From: CAVQCX01 sp963775335
Lineage (GTDB): Bacteria > Pseudomonadota > Gammaproteobacteria > Chromatiales > Chromatiaceae
Length of the DNA stretch: 64,000 nucleotides
Direction of reading: 5' to 3'
NCBI GenBank assembly: GCA_963775335.1
Contig: CAVZIJ010000003.1
Location: 2,046,001 to 2,110,000, forward strand
Under the pieces are notes generated by a model. It searched no databases. It saw only the letters and a program-made list of their open reading frames with translations, and had not been told where the DNA came from. Within the stretch, counting starts at the first letter, position 1, and each line of letters begins with the position of its first letter. Of the stretch, positions 24,910-34,059 are shown piece after piece. Made by a program: the position numbers and the translations under genes.

Positions 24910-25674
24910 GTGGCAAGCATCAGTGTCGGGTTGATTGTCCAGCGGGTCTGGGACGAGAATTTTCAGGTCTATGGGGTCCGCAAGGTCTGGCGCCAGCTCA
25001 AGCGTGAGCACTTCGAGGCGGCGCGCTGCACCGTGGAGCGTCTGATGCAACGCGTGGGCCTGCAAGGGGCGAGGCGAGGCGGCACATGGCGCACGATGCT
25101 GAGCGATGAGGCGGCCGAGCGGCCGGCTGACCGGGTCAATCGCCAGTTCACGGCCACGCGCCCCAATCAGCTGTGGGTGGCGAACATAACGTACGTGGCG
25201 ACCTGGGCCGGCTTCGTGTATGTCGCTTTTGTCATCGACGTCTACGCCCGGCGCATCGTGGGGTGGCGTGTCGCCACGACGCTGCGCACGGACCCGGTGC
25301 TGGATGCGCTGGAACAGGCGCTGTGGTCGCGCACCGCAACCGAGGGCCTGGTGCACCACAGCGACCGGGGCAGCCAGTACCCGTCGATCCGCTACACCGA
25401 GCCTCTGGCCGAAGCAGGCGTCGAGTCCTCGGTCGGCAGCCGCGGCGACTCCTACGACAACGCGCTCGCCGAGACGATCAACGGGCTGTACAAGATCGAA
25501 GTGATCCGTCGCCGCGGTCCCTGGAGCAATGTCGACGCGGTCGAGTATGCGCCGCTGGAATGGGTAGACTGGTTCAACCACCGCCGGCTGCTCGAGTCGA
25601 TCGGCAACGTGCCACCGGCGGAGTTCGAGGCTGCGTATTATCGCCAACAGGAGGAGTCGGCTATCGCGGCCTGA
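24910..25674 (+). pseudogene. IS3-family OrfB transposase, 5' truncated and lacking the first catalytic Asp
   Basis: About 254 residues with the HTH_21 segment (VYGVRKVWRQLKREHFEAAR) and an rve-type integrase core (FVYVAFVIDVYARRIVGWRV). HHSDRGSQY holds the second Asp and SYDNALAETINGLYK the Glu. The first Asp, expected in WVADxTYV, is Asn here (LWVANITYV). With the missing N-terminus and OrfA this copy is probably inactive. Confidence 0.85.
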
Positions 25675-25999
25675 CTCAAACAAAATGGTCTCCGGAAAAA
25701 CCGGGGCGATTCACCGATAGAGATTGGCGTCGAAAGACAGCCCAGGTTCTGTTCCTTGCCCTGGACGCACGCGGGCACCGAGGGTTTTCTGGGGCGACGC
25801 CGCCGCCTGGGGCCGGCCTGCGGGTTGGGGCTGTGCCTAGATCCTGATGGGTGACTGGTGCGCTTCAACCCTGAAGCAGCACGAACCAATGAAACCCGAG
25901 GATGCGCAACGGACGACTGTTGTCTCAAACGGGCGAGCTCTCGCCAGGAAGGCATATTGCCTATTGCACGGAGTCGGCTAATGGGTGTCCCTCATTGTT
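25675..25999. other. intergenic, no gene recognised
   Basis: No supported coding region or RNA. It separates the IS3 remnant from a displaced pnp fragment. Confidence 0.5.
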
Positions 26000-26139
26000 C
26001 TGGTGCACGTCTCCCAGATCTCCGACGAGCGCGTGGAGAAGGTGAGCGATAAGGCGACATGGTCCGCGTCAAGGCCCTTGAGGTGGACAAGCAGGGGCGC
26101 ATCCGCCTCAGCATGAAGGCGGTCGCTCCGGGCGAGTAG
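26000..26139 (+). pseudogene. displaced 3' end of pnp (polynucleotide phosphorylase S1 domain)
   Basis: LVHVSQISDERVEKVSDK in one frame is followed, after an apparent deletion of about ten bases, by DMVRVKALEVDKQGRIRLSM and KAVAPGE-stop in another. Together these are the end of the S1 domain of PNPase. No other part of pnp is present, so a chromosomal fragment was carried into or left in island B. Confidence 0.85.
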
Positions 26140-26166
26140 GTTGGGTCTGCGCGGACCGGAAGCGAA

Positions 26167-26187
26167 GGGGCCGCAAGGCCCCTTTTT
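26167..26187 (+). terminator. Rho-independent terminator after the pnp fragment
   Basis: GGGGCC-GCAA-GGCCCC followed by TTTTT, 28 bases after the pnp stop. It probably is the original pnp terminator. Confidence 0.85.
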
Positions 26188-26245
26188 CGTGCCGCCTCCA
26201 GTGCGGAAAGACGGGCGGGCGGCCCGGGGGGAAGCAGAGGGCGTC

Positions 26246-26772
26246 TCAGGTAGAAGATGCCGTCGATGCCCGGCCAGCCGGCTCTTCGGAAGGTGCGGAC
26301 TCCGCAGGCGCGCCCACCCGGACGGGCGTGATCTTCATCAGGACCCCCAGAACGGGATGGTCGATGTAGTGCAGCTCGCCGCTGCGCATCCGCCGGCTTT
26401 CCTGCATGCGCGGTAGGTGCCCTCCCGGCGCCGGAGCACCAGATCCAGATCAGCGTGCAGAAAACGGCCCCTCCGGATACGGACCGTGCCCTCGAGGCGC
26501 TGTGCGAACGCCGAGCCCGGGGAGGTGTCGGAGAGGCTCAGGTAGACGGGCACGGCCCCCGCTGGCCCCTCACGGGCTTGCACCCAGGCGCGGTGCAGCA
26601 GGGGCTCAGTACCGCAACCTCCGTGCGAAAGTGACCACCACCAGTGCGGGCCGAGCTGGTAGTCCTTTGAGGAGAGCCGTTCGAACGGGACCGGCATGCC
26701 GCGGCCGGCGCCGGCGGGCTGCACGGCCTGCACAGCACTCCTTCCCTCGAAAGGCTTGATGGCGTCTTGCAT
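26246..26772 (-). pseudogene. frameshifted fragment of csiV (peptidoglycan-binding protein)
   Basis: The minus strand reads LSSKDYQLGP, LLHRAWVQ, LEGTVRIRRGRFLHADLDLV, then after a frame break RMRSGELHYIDHPVLGVLMK. These are ordered blocks of the C-terminal part of CsiV-type proteins, periplasmic proteins first described in Vibrio cholerae. At least two frame breaks are needed to join them, and the N-terminal half with the signal peptide is gone. Like the pnp piece beside it, this is a displaced remnant of a core gene. Confidence 0.7.
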
Positions 26773-26845
26773 ACGCCTGCATGTGGCCTTCCCTGGCTAC
26801 GGCCGCCGAATCCGAGATCCGCGAAAACCAATCTTCAGTCAAATC

Positions 26846-27742
26846 CTATGACGACCTCCGTCGTTCCATACGCGAGCGGTGCTTGCTCATTGTCTCGTTC
26901 AGTTGCCCGAGGACTTCCGAGGCCACTGCGATGATCGCGTTCGGGCCGAACCCGGCCAGCGATAGCTCCCTGTAGAAGTTCTTGGCGACCATTTTCGCGA
27001 GACGCTGTGGGTCCGGACTGATCGGCCGCTTTGCACCCTGTCCTCTGTCGCGCTGCTGAAGAACCTGCGACATCTGAAGCACGCGTGATTCGGAAAGCTT
27101 CTGAAGCTGGAACACATGGATCGATTTGGCGACAAACATCGAAAAGACCTTGAAGAGATCCAGATCCTGCTCGGTGAAGGAGCGCCCTCCGGTCGGTTGG
27201 CTAACGTTCATGACGCCGATCGTGTGTCCAGCGACTACGATCGGGGCTGACATCAAGCTGTCCCCTCCCGCTTCGCCCTGACCCGCCAAGTCGGCCAACG
27301 AAGAGTCCCTGACATGGTTGCTCAGCAGTGGTTCACCCGTCATGGCCACCCCCCCGGCAATGCTTGACTCCATGTCCACGGGACTGGCATAGGCTTCCTT
27401 CGGCAGATTTCCGAAATGCGAATAGACGCGTAGCCTGGGCCCGCCGGGATCGTCCGCCTCCATCAGCAACATCACGGAGCAGCGGGCGGCGCCAAGAGAT
27501 TGCGCCGTCAGCGCAGCCAAGTCGCCCAGTCCCTCCTCCAGCGTCTGGCGCCGCTCGATCAGGGTTCCGATGTCGATAAGCTGAGTGATGAACCGCTCGT
27601 CCAACGTTCCCCTCCCGAGCATTGGTAGAGTCCAGTCGCCGATCCATGGCTCTCCTGTTGCCCTTGTGCCTGCCGGGGCTGACTGGCGTAGCCACCGAAG
27701 CCGGAAGTCGCCCTCTGGATTCACCTTTAGAGTGGCTGACAT
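26846..27742 (-). CDS. GAF-domain signalling protein
   Basis: 298 residues. A GAF domain spans about residues 55-210 (LGAARCSVMLLMEADD, AYASPVDMESSIAGGVAMTG, VAGHTIGVMNVSQPTGGRSF). It is followed by a coiled-coil-like helix (FQLQKLSESRVLQMSQVLQQ) and a basic C-terminal region of 70 residues with NFYRELSLAGFGPNAIIAVA, whose role is unknown. The start is ATG 27742; ATG 27622 is possible. It lies downstream of the two-component genes on the same strand, after a 515-base gap, and could be a further member of that pathway. Confidence 0.82.
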   Translation of the reverse strand: MSATLKVNPEGDFRLRWLRQSAPAGTRATGEPWIGDWTLPMLGRGTLDERFITQLIDIGTLIERRQTLEEGLGDLAALTAQSLGAARCSVMLLMEADDPGGPRLRVYSHFGNLPKEAYASPVDMESSIAGGVAMTGEPLLSNHVRDSSLADLAGQGEAGGDSLMSAPIVVAGHTIGVMNVSQPTGGRSFTEQDLDLFKVFSMFVAKSIHVFQLQKLSESRVLQMSQVLQQRDRGQGAKRPISPDPQRLAKMVAKNFYRELSLAGFGPNAIIAVASEVLGQLNETMSKHRSRMERRRSS

Positions 27743-28257
27743 TGCAGACTTCCCCTAATCCTGCGGTGGGCATCGCCCAATGTCCAGCCCTGCCCCCCGC
27801 GTAGACGACAGAACCGATGCCAGGGCGCCCTGAAATTCTGTTACTCCCGGCGTATTTGTGCACCAAATCCAGCCCCGTTTTGCCACCAGATCTGCTTCTT
27901 CGCCAAGCAGACTGCCCGACTTGATGGAGGATGACGGAGCGGGATCGGCGAACGTCCCTTACTGGCCGTCTGCTATCCATCTCATCATAGTCACGACGAT
28001 CCCGCATAGACTGTCGTCGGAGCGCGGAAACATGACCGCACGCGCTCGGCCAATTTCTGCAAGGGCCGCAGAGATGAAAGGACCTCGCCCCACATCTGCT
28101 ACGGGCCAGTGATGATCTTCCGACCGATGGCGTTGTCCTTGCGATCAGACCAACTCATCCGGATCGAGCTCAGCAGAGTAGGGCCGCAGGAAGACCAGCT
28201 CCGGTGGTAACCAGGTAGCCGAGCCGTGAAACCCCGCAGCACTCTGGGCCGCACAGG
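27743..28257. other. gap between GAF and GGDEF-EAL genes
   Basis: No supported gene. Short open frames on both strands have poor codon quality. The promoter of the GAF gene should lie near 27750-27850. Confidence 0.4.
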
Positions 28258-30423
28258 CTAGCTAGCCAGGGTGCCCTTCCGCAGCATCTGCAGGCTACGC
28301 TGTTCGTTGACCGGCTCGCTAAAGAGAAAGCCTTGCATCTGCGTGCAGCCGAGGTCGATGAGTCGCTTACGCTGATAGTCGGTCTCGACGCCTTCGGCGA
28401 CGAGGTCCAGCCCGAGTCCCAACGCCATGGTGACGATCGCTCCGACAATGGAGCCGTCGTCACCGTTCGGGCGGATATCCTGGACGAAGGAGCGGTCGAC
28501 CTTAAGGGTCTGTATCGGCAGCTGCTTGAGATAGCTCAAGGATGAATACCCCGTGCCGAAATCATCGATCGCCACCCTCACGCCATGAGCGTGCAAACGG
28601 CGTAGCTTGTCGGCCACGCTGTTCAGATCTTTCATGATCGCGTGCTCGGTGATTTCAATCTCCAGCATCTCTCCCGACAAGCCGTAACGCTCGAGAATGT
28701 TCAGGATAGCCGGCACGAACTGACTATGCATCACCTCGCGCGCGCTGACATTCACCGAAAGTCGGACGCCAAGCAACCCGTCGTCCCGCCACCGGCGCAG
28801 ATGGGCGCAAACGCTCTCCACCATCCATTGCCCCACGCGCGCAATGCATCCCGTCTCTTCTGCGATGGGGATGAACTCGCTTGGGGGCAACAGACCCTGG
28901 GTCGGATGTTGCCACCGGATCAGCGCCTCCATGCCCGATATCTGCCCATCGGCGGCGCGTACCTGAGGTTGGAAGAACACCCGCAGCTGATTAGCGTCCA
29001 CCGCTCTTCTGAGCTCGCCCTCCAGCGAGAGATGGCGCGAGAGCCCGTAGTCCATACGCTGGGCATAGAACCGGTAGCTGCCTTTGCCCTTGTCCTTGAC
29101 GTGATACATGGCGACATCGGCGTTCCTGATGAGCGCGTCAGGCGAATCAGTGTCATCCGGAAATATGCTGATCCCGATGCTGGCCCCCACGAAGAGCTCG
29201 TAGCCATCCACCGAGAATGGCCGCCTGAGCCCCTCCATGATCTTGCGGGCCACCCGCTCCGCGCCGGCGCGTTCGCGGATCTGCGGGAGCAGCACCAGGA
29301 ACTCATCACCGCCGATGCGGGCCAAGGTGTCACCCGCGCGCAGACATTCCTGCAGACGTTGGCTTACCAACCTGAGAAGCTGATCCCCGACGGGATGGCC
29401 GAGAGTGTCGTTGACCACCTTGAAGCGGTCGAGGTCCAAGAACATCACCGCCAGCATGCAGGCGTTGCGCTTGGCCTGGGGAAGCGCCAAGTTCAAGTGA
29501 TCATTGAAACGAGTACGGTTGGGGAGACCGGTAAGCAGGTCGTGGTACGCTTGGTAGGAGATAGTTTCTTCGGCACGCTTGCGGTCGCTGATATCGCGGG
29601 CGACGCCATAAGACCCGAAGAAGCGCAGGTCATCGCCCACCCGCGTATACACGCCCATGGAGTTGAGCTCCACAGCGATGACGTCGTTCTGGCCGACGAT
29701 CCGACCAGCGTCCTGCAGCTTCCGGCAAAGCCGGATCTCGGCATTGCGCGTGGCGCGCTCACCGGTGCGCCGCTCATTGAGTATATGCTCAGCCAGCTTG
29801 AGGTCATCCGCGCAAACGATGATGGAGTAGTGCAGCCCCAGCAGCTCGCCCCGGTGATAGCCCAAAAGGTTCTCCGCCCGCTCATTCACATAGGAAAAGC
29901 GGCCCTGCGCATCGAGCATGTAGACAATGTCCGGGGAGCTGTTCACCATGTAGCGGTACAGTTCCTCGGACTTGAGCAACCGCTCCCGGAACAAGACGTT
30001 GTCACGCTCGAGCTGGCGTTTCCGTAGCAGATCATCCACACGCCGGAGCAGCTCCTCCGGCGGATAGGGCTTGCGCACGAAGTCCTGCGCGCCTCTGCGC
30101 AGGGACTCTATTGCGGCGTCGATCGAGCTGTCCCCCGATATGACGATGACTCCGGTGTCGAAGCCTGTCTCCCGGAGCCAGTCCAGAACCTCGTGACCGC
30201 TCATGTCGTCGAGGTGAAGGTCCAATAACAGGACCTCGAAGGCCGCCTTTCCCATCTGCTGCAAGGCCGTTCTGCCGCTGGCGGCCACCTCCACGTGGTA
30301 GCCGTAGGCGGACAGTAGCTGGCGTACGCTCTCCAATGCCCGCGAATCATCGTCCACGGCCAGAATCCGCACAGCCTCCTTTGCCGGGGCGCCCGGCTCT
30401 GCCCGGTTTGAATCAGTCGCCAT
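28258..30423 (-). CDS. response regulator REC-PAS-GGDEF-EAL (cyclic-di-GMP turnover)
   Basis: 721 residues. The REC domain (1-140) has the acidic pocket AVDDDS, phosphoacceptor Asp68 in LLLDLHLDD and Lys in VRKPYPP. A PAS domain (about 150-285) follows, with SSPDIVYMLDAQGRFSYVNE. The GGDEF domain (about 290-450) keeps RIGGDEFLVLLP, and the EAL domain (about 465-710) keeps MEALIRWQHP, EITEHAIM and DDFGTGYSSL. Both catalytic motifs look intact, so it could make or degrade c-di-GMP under phosphorylation control. It starts three bases after the stop of the HDOD kinase, its probable partner. Confidence 0.93.
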   Translation of the reverse strand: MATDSNRAEPGAPAKEAVRILAVDDDSRALESVRQLLSAYGYHVEVAASGRTALQQMGKAAFEVLLLDLHLDDMSGHEVLDWLRETGFDTGVIVISGDSSIDAAIESLRRGAQDFVRKPYPPEELLRRVDDLLRKRQLERDNVLFRERLLKSEELYRYMVNSSPDIVYMLDAQGRFSYVNERAENLLGYHRGELLGLHYSIIVCADDLKLAEHILNERRTGERATRNAEIRLCRKLQDAGRIVGQNDVIAVELNSMGVYTRVGDDLRFFGSYGVARDISDRKRAEETISYQAYHDLLTGLPNRTRFNDHLNLALPQAKRNACMLAVMFLDLDRFKVVNDTLGHPVGDQLLRLVSQRLQECLRAGDTLARIGGDEFLVLLPQIRERAGAERVARKIMEGLRRPFSVDGYELFVGASIGISIFPDDTDSPDALIRNADVAMYHVKDKGKGSYRFYAQRMDYGLSRHLSLEGELRRAVDANQLRVFFQPQVRAADGQISGMEALIRWQHPTQGLLPPSEFIPIAEETGCIARVGQWMVESVCAHLRRWRDDGLLGVRLSVNVSAREVMHSQFVPAILNILERYGLSGEMLEIEITEHAIMKDLNSVADKLRRLHAHGVRVAIDDFGTGYSSLSYLKQLPIQTLKVDRSFVQDIRPNGDDGSIVGAIVTMALGLGLDLVAEGVETDYQRKRLIDLGCTQMQGFLFSEPVNEQRSLQMLRKGTLAS

Positions 30424-30426
30424 GGC

Positions 30427-32502
30427 CTAGTGCAGATCCCGCGGGAGGAGAATCCGAAACACCGTGCCGCCCGAGTCACCGCGGCTGCAGCTAACTCGGC
30501 CGCCGAGTTCTCGGACAAGCCTGCGCACAATGGACAGTCCGAGCCCGCTGTGTCCCAACCCCTTGGTCGACTCCACTGGCTGGAATAGCTTCACCAGAAC
30601 CGGCTCCGGGATTCCGGGGCCTGAGTCAGAGATCTGGATCTCGACATAGTCGCGGTCCTGAAGATATACGCGGTCACGCGTAGAGACGCAGATCTGGCCA
30701 CTGTCCCCGATTGCTTCGATTGCGTTCTTCACCAGGTTGAGGACGATCTGCTTGACCGCGTTGCGTTTCGTCCGTAACGGCGGCAACGTCTTGTCCAGTC
30801 TCAGATGCGTCTGAATACCCTTCGGGGTAGAGCCGGTGTCAACAAGCAGTTGTACAATCTCTTTGAGGAGTGAGTTTAGATCAATAATGCCTGATGAGTT
30901 GATTTGGGACGCGGACGAGCTGATCTCCTGTAAGAGCTGCTCCACGCGCCCCACTTCTTCCTCTAGGACCCTCAGGTCCTCAGCCGTGGAGGCCGATAGC
31001 TTGGTGCGCAGCACCGCAAGATAATTGCGCAGCACCGCGAGCGGGGTCCTGGCGTCGTGTACGAGCTGACGGGTCCTCGACTGCACTTGCACCAGCGCCT
31101 CCGCCACAAGCGTGTGCTCGTGGTCCCTTAGCGCCCGGTGGGACTCCAGGGCGCGAGCCGCCTCGGCCGCGAAACCGAGCCACGCGGCCCCGTGGGCATG
31201 CAGGCCGGAAAGCGCCTCCGCGCTGACTCCCGCGACCAGCACCCCGACTTGCGGGCCCGGCACGCACAAAGGCACGCAGAATAGGGCTTGAGCACGCAGA
31301 CGCCCGAGAACCTGATGATCCAGAACCGAGCCTTCCCCGAAGTCGCCGGGGGTCCAGGCCACCGTCATACGGGAGAGGAACGCCCGCGAAATGCAACTAC
31401 CCTCGGCCCGGAGCGGTATACGGATGTCCTCGAGCAGAGTCCGGCTCCCCTCGGGATCGCGCCCCTGCAGCTCCTTGGTGTCGGGCGCCAGCAGGAACAG
31501 CGCCGCGCGCTCCACCCCGAGCAGAGCTCGCACGCCCTTGATCGTCGAGCGCAGGATACCGTCTTCGTCCTCCTCCTTGGCGAGGAGCCGGCGTATGACC
31601 TCGGTGCGGGCATGATCTCCGAGGCTCGAGAGCAGGCGACGTCTTTGGTCCTCCGCCTCGTGAGTACGCTGCGAGGGCCCAGTGTTGGAGGCAGCCAGCA
31701 GCTCGGAGACCCACTTGCGGGCCATTCGACGGCGCCGCAGAAGCACTGAATCGCCGGCAAGCCCGAGCATGTCGATCTGGGCTGTGACCTCTTCCCGCGC
31801 AGGTTGCTCTTCGCCTGCCGACATCCAACGCTGAGCCACATGCACGATCTGCACTAGCGGATGGGCATCGCGTAATCGTGCGGCGGGCTCGGGATGAAAC
31901 CTCACTGCATCCGCCGCAAACGACTCGAGGCCCCAGGACTCCAGGATAGCCGCGCCGAGCTCACCCTCGCTTGGGCTGTGGCCGACCACGTCTTGCGGCC
32001 CAGCGCCAGCGAGCGGGTCCGAGGGCTCCGGGTCTTGGCTCGCCCGGACGAGCTGTCCCAGATTGTGAAACAGACCGGCGAGATAGGCCTCGTCTGGACA
32101 GGGATAGCCGATCTCGGTGGCGACGGCGCGTGCCAGCACGGCCACCCCCAAACTCTCCGTCGCTGCGCGCCGCACGCGTGCCTCGAAGGCCCGCCGCTCG
32201 CGCATCAGTAATGCCGTTGTGGCGGTGAGGACGACGCCGTTCGCGGCGTCTAGGCCCACTGCATCAACGAGTCGTCCGAGGGCGCCGCGCCCGTTCAGCC
32301 GACGAAAGCCACTCGCGCAAGCAAGCGCGACGAGTCGTGCCGCCAGGCCGGGATCAGCGAACAGGTAACGAGACAGGGACTCGGCCCTTGGCGGCTCGGC
32401 GTTGGGCCCGAGCAGGTCGACAACGCGTACCAGCGCCTCCGGGAGCACAGGCAGCCTGTCAACCCCGAGCTGAACACCCGCGTAAGGGTTGGACCTGGAC
32501 AT
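30427..32502 (-). CDS. hybrid HDOD-GAF sensor histidine kinase
   Basis: 691 residues. An HDOD domain spans about 15-200 (LPVLPEALVRVVDLL, FADPGLAARLVALACASGF, DEAYLAGLFHNLGQL). A GAF domain covers about 300-450. The HisKA helix has the H-box QLVHDARTPLAVLRNYLAV (the His is the probable phosphorylation site). The ATPase domain has KQIVLNLVKNAIEAIG (N box), DSGPGIP (G1) and GLGHSGLGLSIVRRL (G2). No transmembrane segment is seen, so it is cytosolic. Its 3' end lies next to the GGDEF-EAL response regulator, with which it should form a two-component pair. Confidence 0.92.
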   Translation of the reverse strand: MSRSNPYAGVQLGVDRLPVLPEALVRVVDLLGPNAEPPRAESLSRYLFADPGLAARLVALACASGFRRLNGRGALGRLVDAVGLDAANGVVLTATTALLMRERRAFEARVRRAATESLGVAVLARAVATEIGYPCPDEAYLAGLFHNLGQLVRASQDPEPSDPLAGAGPQDVVGHSPSEGELGAAILESWGLESFAADAVRFHPEPAARLRDAHPLVQIVHVAQRWMSAGEEQPAREEVTAQIDMLGLAGDSVLLRRRRMARKWVSELLAASNTGPSQRTHEAEDQRRRLLSSLGDHARTEVIRRLLAKEEDEDGILRSTIKGVRALLGVERAALFLLAPDTKELQGRDPEGSRTLLEDIRIPLRAEGSCISRAFLSRMTVAWTPGDFGEGSVLDHQVLGRLRAQALFCVPLCVPGPQVGVLVAGVSAEALSGLHAHGAAWLGFAAEAARALESHRALRDHEHTLVAEALVQVQSRTRQLVHDARTPLAVLRNYLAVLRTKLSASTAEDLRVLEEEVGRVEQLLQEISSSASQINSSGIIDLNSLLKEIVQLLVDTGSTPKGIQTHLRLDKTLPPLRTKRNAVKQIVLNLVKNAIEAIGDSGQICVSTRDRVYLQDRDYVEIQISDSGPGIPEPVLVKLFQPVESTKGLGHSGLGLSIVRRLVRELGGRVSCSRGDSGGTVFRILLPRDLH

Positions 32503-32865
32503 CGAGTGTATTTGCTTATCTATGCGCAGGCAGGCGCCCCAAGGTGCATCGGACTGCCGAATCCCGCGCGCCCTCTCCGACGCGGACGTGGACTGACGGC
32601 TTTCGAGCTGTAGGCCTGCTGGACACGGACCTGCCCCCGTGCCAAAAGTGTGACAATGTTAACACTTCAGCTGACGTAGCTACCGAAGTCGTGCGGGAAG
32701 ATCGCGCTCTGATCTGCGGGCTCTCGCTCCGGCGGCTGAAGGGCCGACGGTGCAAGGCGGAGCACAACTCAGCAGAAGCGGTAGTGGAGGCAAGGCGAGG
32801 GGTCCGGCGGTAACAGGCACCTGCCCTCTCTACTGCAGAAGGCTCCCGCTTCCGCTCAGAAGACC
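32503..32865. other. divergent-type gap upstream of the kinase operon
   Basis: No coding region was supported. It carries the promoter region of the HDOD kinase and a locally AT-rich stretch near 32650-32690. The ThiF-like gene ends at its left... right-hand side, so it also receives that gene's 3' end. Confidence 0.4.
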
Positions 32866-33684
32866 TTACCCCGACAGATCGATGCCCGAAGACGTCAACA
32901 GCGTCGGGAAGTCGGCCACCAGCATCTGGGGGGCCTCTGTCACCGGCTGACCTGCGAGAAGGCGAACGACCAGCGTAGCGGCCATCGCGCCGACCGCGAA
33001 GGCCCCGGGTGCCACCTGTGGGGCAGGACAGGGCGCGCCGTCCTCCATCACCGTAAGCGCCCTCGTTACGACCTCAACGACTTGCGGGTCCAGTCGCTGG
33101 CGAAGCTTCTGCATCATCGGGGCGAAGGCGGCGATATACGAGCTGTTCTCGACCGTCTCGTCCTCCCCGATGCCGAAGATCCGGCGAAACGACCACTCGC
33201 TCCCGACGGGAAAGTACACACAGCCGGCGCCCCAACCGATGGCGATGGCCGTGATGGCGGGCTTTCGCAGACGTTGACAGGCATCGTGGAGCCCAACGAT
33301 CGCTGAGAGATCGAGAAAATCGATGGTGTCGAAGACGAGGTCAGCATCGGCGACGATCTCCCCGGTGTTGTGCACGTCGAGATTCGCGTGGATTGCCTGC
33401 ACGGACAGGGTCGGATTGATCGCGCGCAGACGATCCGCAAGGGCCTGCACCTTGGGCCGGCCGATATCCGCTGCCGTGAAGTCCTGGCGATTCAGGTTGT
33501 GTCCGTCCACAACGTCGCCGTCGACCAATGTCAAGTGCTGGAAGCCGAGCCTGACCGCCGTTTCGGCGAACGAGCTGCCGATTCCGCACCCCGCAATGAG
33601 AAGATGCGTCGAACGGATCTTCTCCTGGAGCTGCGGCGTCACATAGCCCAGGTTGCGCAGGGTCAACGTCTGGTAGTCGAGCAT
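32866..33684 (-). CDS. ThiF/MoeB/HesA-type (E1-like) adenylyltransferase, solitary
   Basis: 272 residues from ATG 33684. LLIAGCGIGSSFAETAVRLG is the nucleotide-binding loop (GxGxxG-type with GCGIGS), HLTLVDGDVVDGHNLNRQDF the E1 signature with the catalytic Asp and Asn/Arg residues, and VFDTIDF a further conserved strand. No rhodanese domain, no CxxC zinc pair and no ubiquitin-like partner gene are visible. The usual roles are activating a carboxyl end by adenylation in thiamine or molybdopterin synthesis, tRNA modification or phage defence; none can be chosen here. It may be part of an incomplete defence or modification locus. Confidence 0.85.
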   Translation of the reverse strand: MLDYQTLTLRNLGYVTPQLQEKIRSTHLLIAGCGIGSSFAETAVRLGFQHLTLVDGDVVDGHNLNRQDFTAADIGRPKVQALADRLRAINPTLSVQAIHANLDVHNTGEIVADADLVFDTIDFLDLSAIVGLHDACQRLRKPAITAIAIGWGAGCVYFPVGSEWSFRRIFGIGEDETVENSSYIAAFAPMMQKLRQRLDPQVVEVVTRALTVMEDGAPCPAPQVAPGAFAVGAMAATLVVRLLAGQPVTEAPQMLVADFPTLLTSSGIDLSG

Positions 33685-34059
33685 CGCCTCACCATGGCTG
33701 GTTCGGTTGTTCTTACCGTAAACATGGACAAGGATGGCGCAGGACAGGCGGCCGATCAAGTCAAGCCCCCCTCAAGGGGCTCAAGGGGCCGCAACGCGGG
33801 CCCGCGTCACTGCCGCTTTGAGCGGCTCACAAATCTAAAGCCCCCGACTTTGCCGGGGGCATACTTAGTGTCTGAGCGGCATCCATTTTGAGCTGAGTTT
33901 TCATGGACTTGCCGCTACACGTAGAATCGAGTTTTTGAAATGGACCATCAAAGGTCTCACGGGGGATGTATCTTAACGTATTGATTATGCTGGTATTTTA
34001 TTGTATCGTAGCGTTTGTTCCCGAGAGCCGATTCCCGAATAATTGCAGGAACTCGCTCT
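33685..34059. other. gap with hairpin upstream of the ISNCY transposase
   Basis: A hairpin GCCCCCG-ACTTTGC-CGGGGGC lies at 33840-33860. It has no T tract on either side. From about 33950 the sequence is AT-rich and probably belongs to the left end of the insertion sequence; terminal inverted repeats could not be defined. No gene seen. Confidence 0.45.

Noticed and set aside
28642..30027. 461-codon plus-strand frame opposite the GGDEF-EAL gene
   Set aside because: Exactly antisense to well-conserved catalytic motifs, so a mirror frame.
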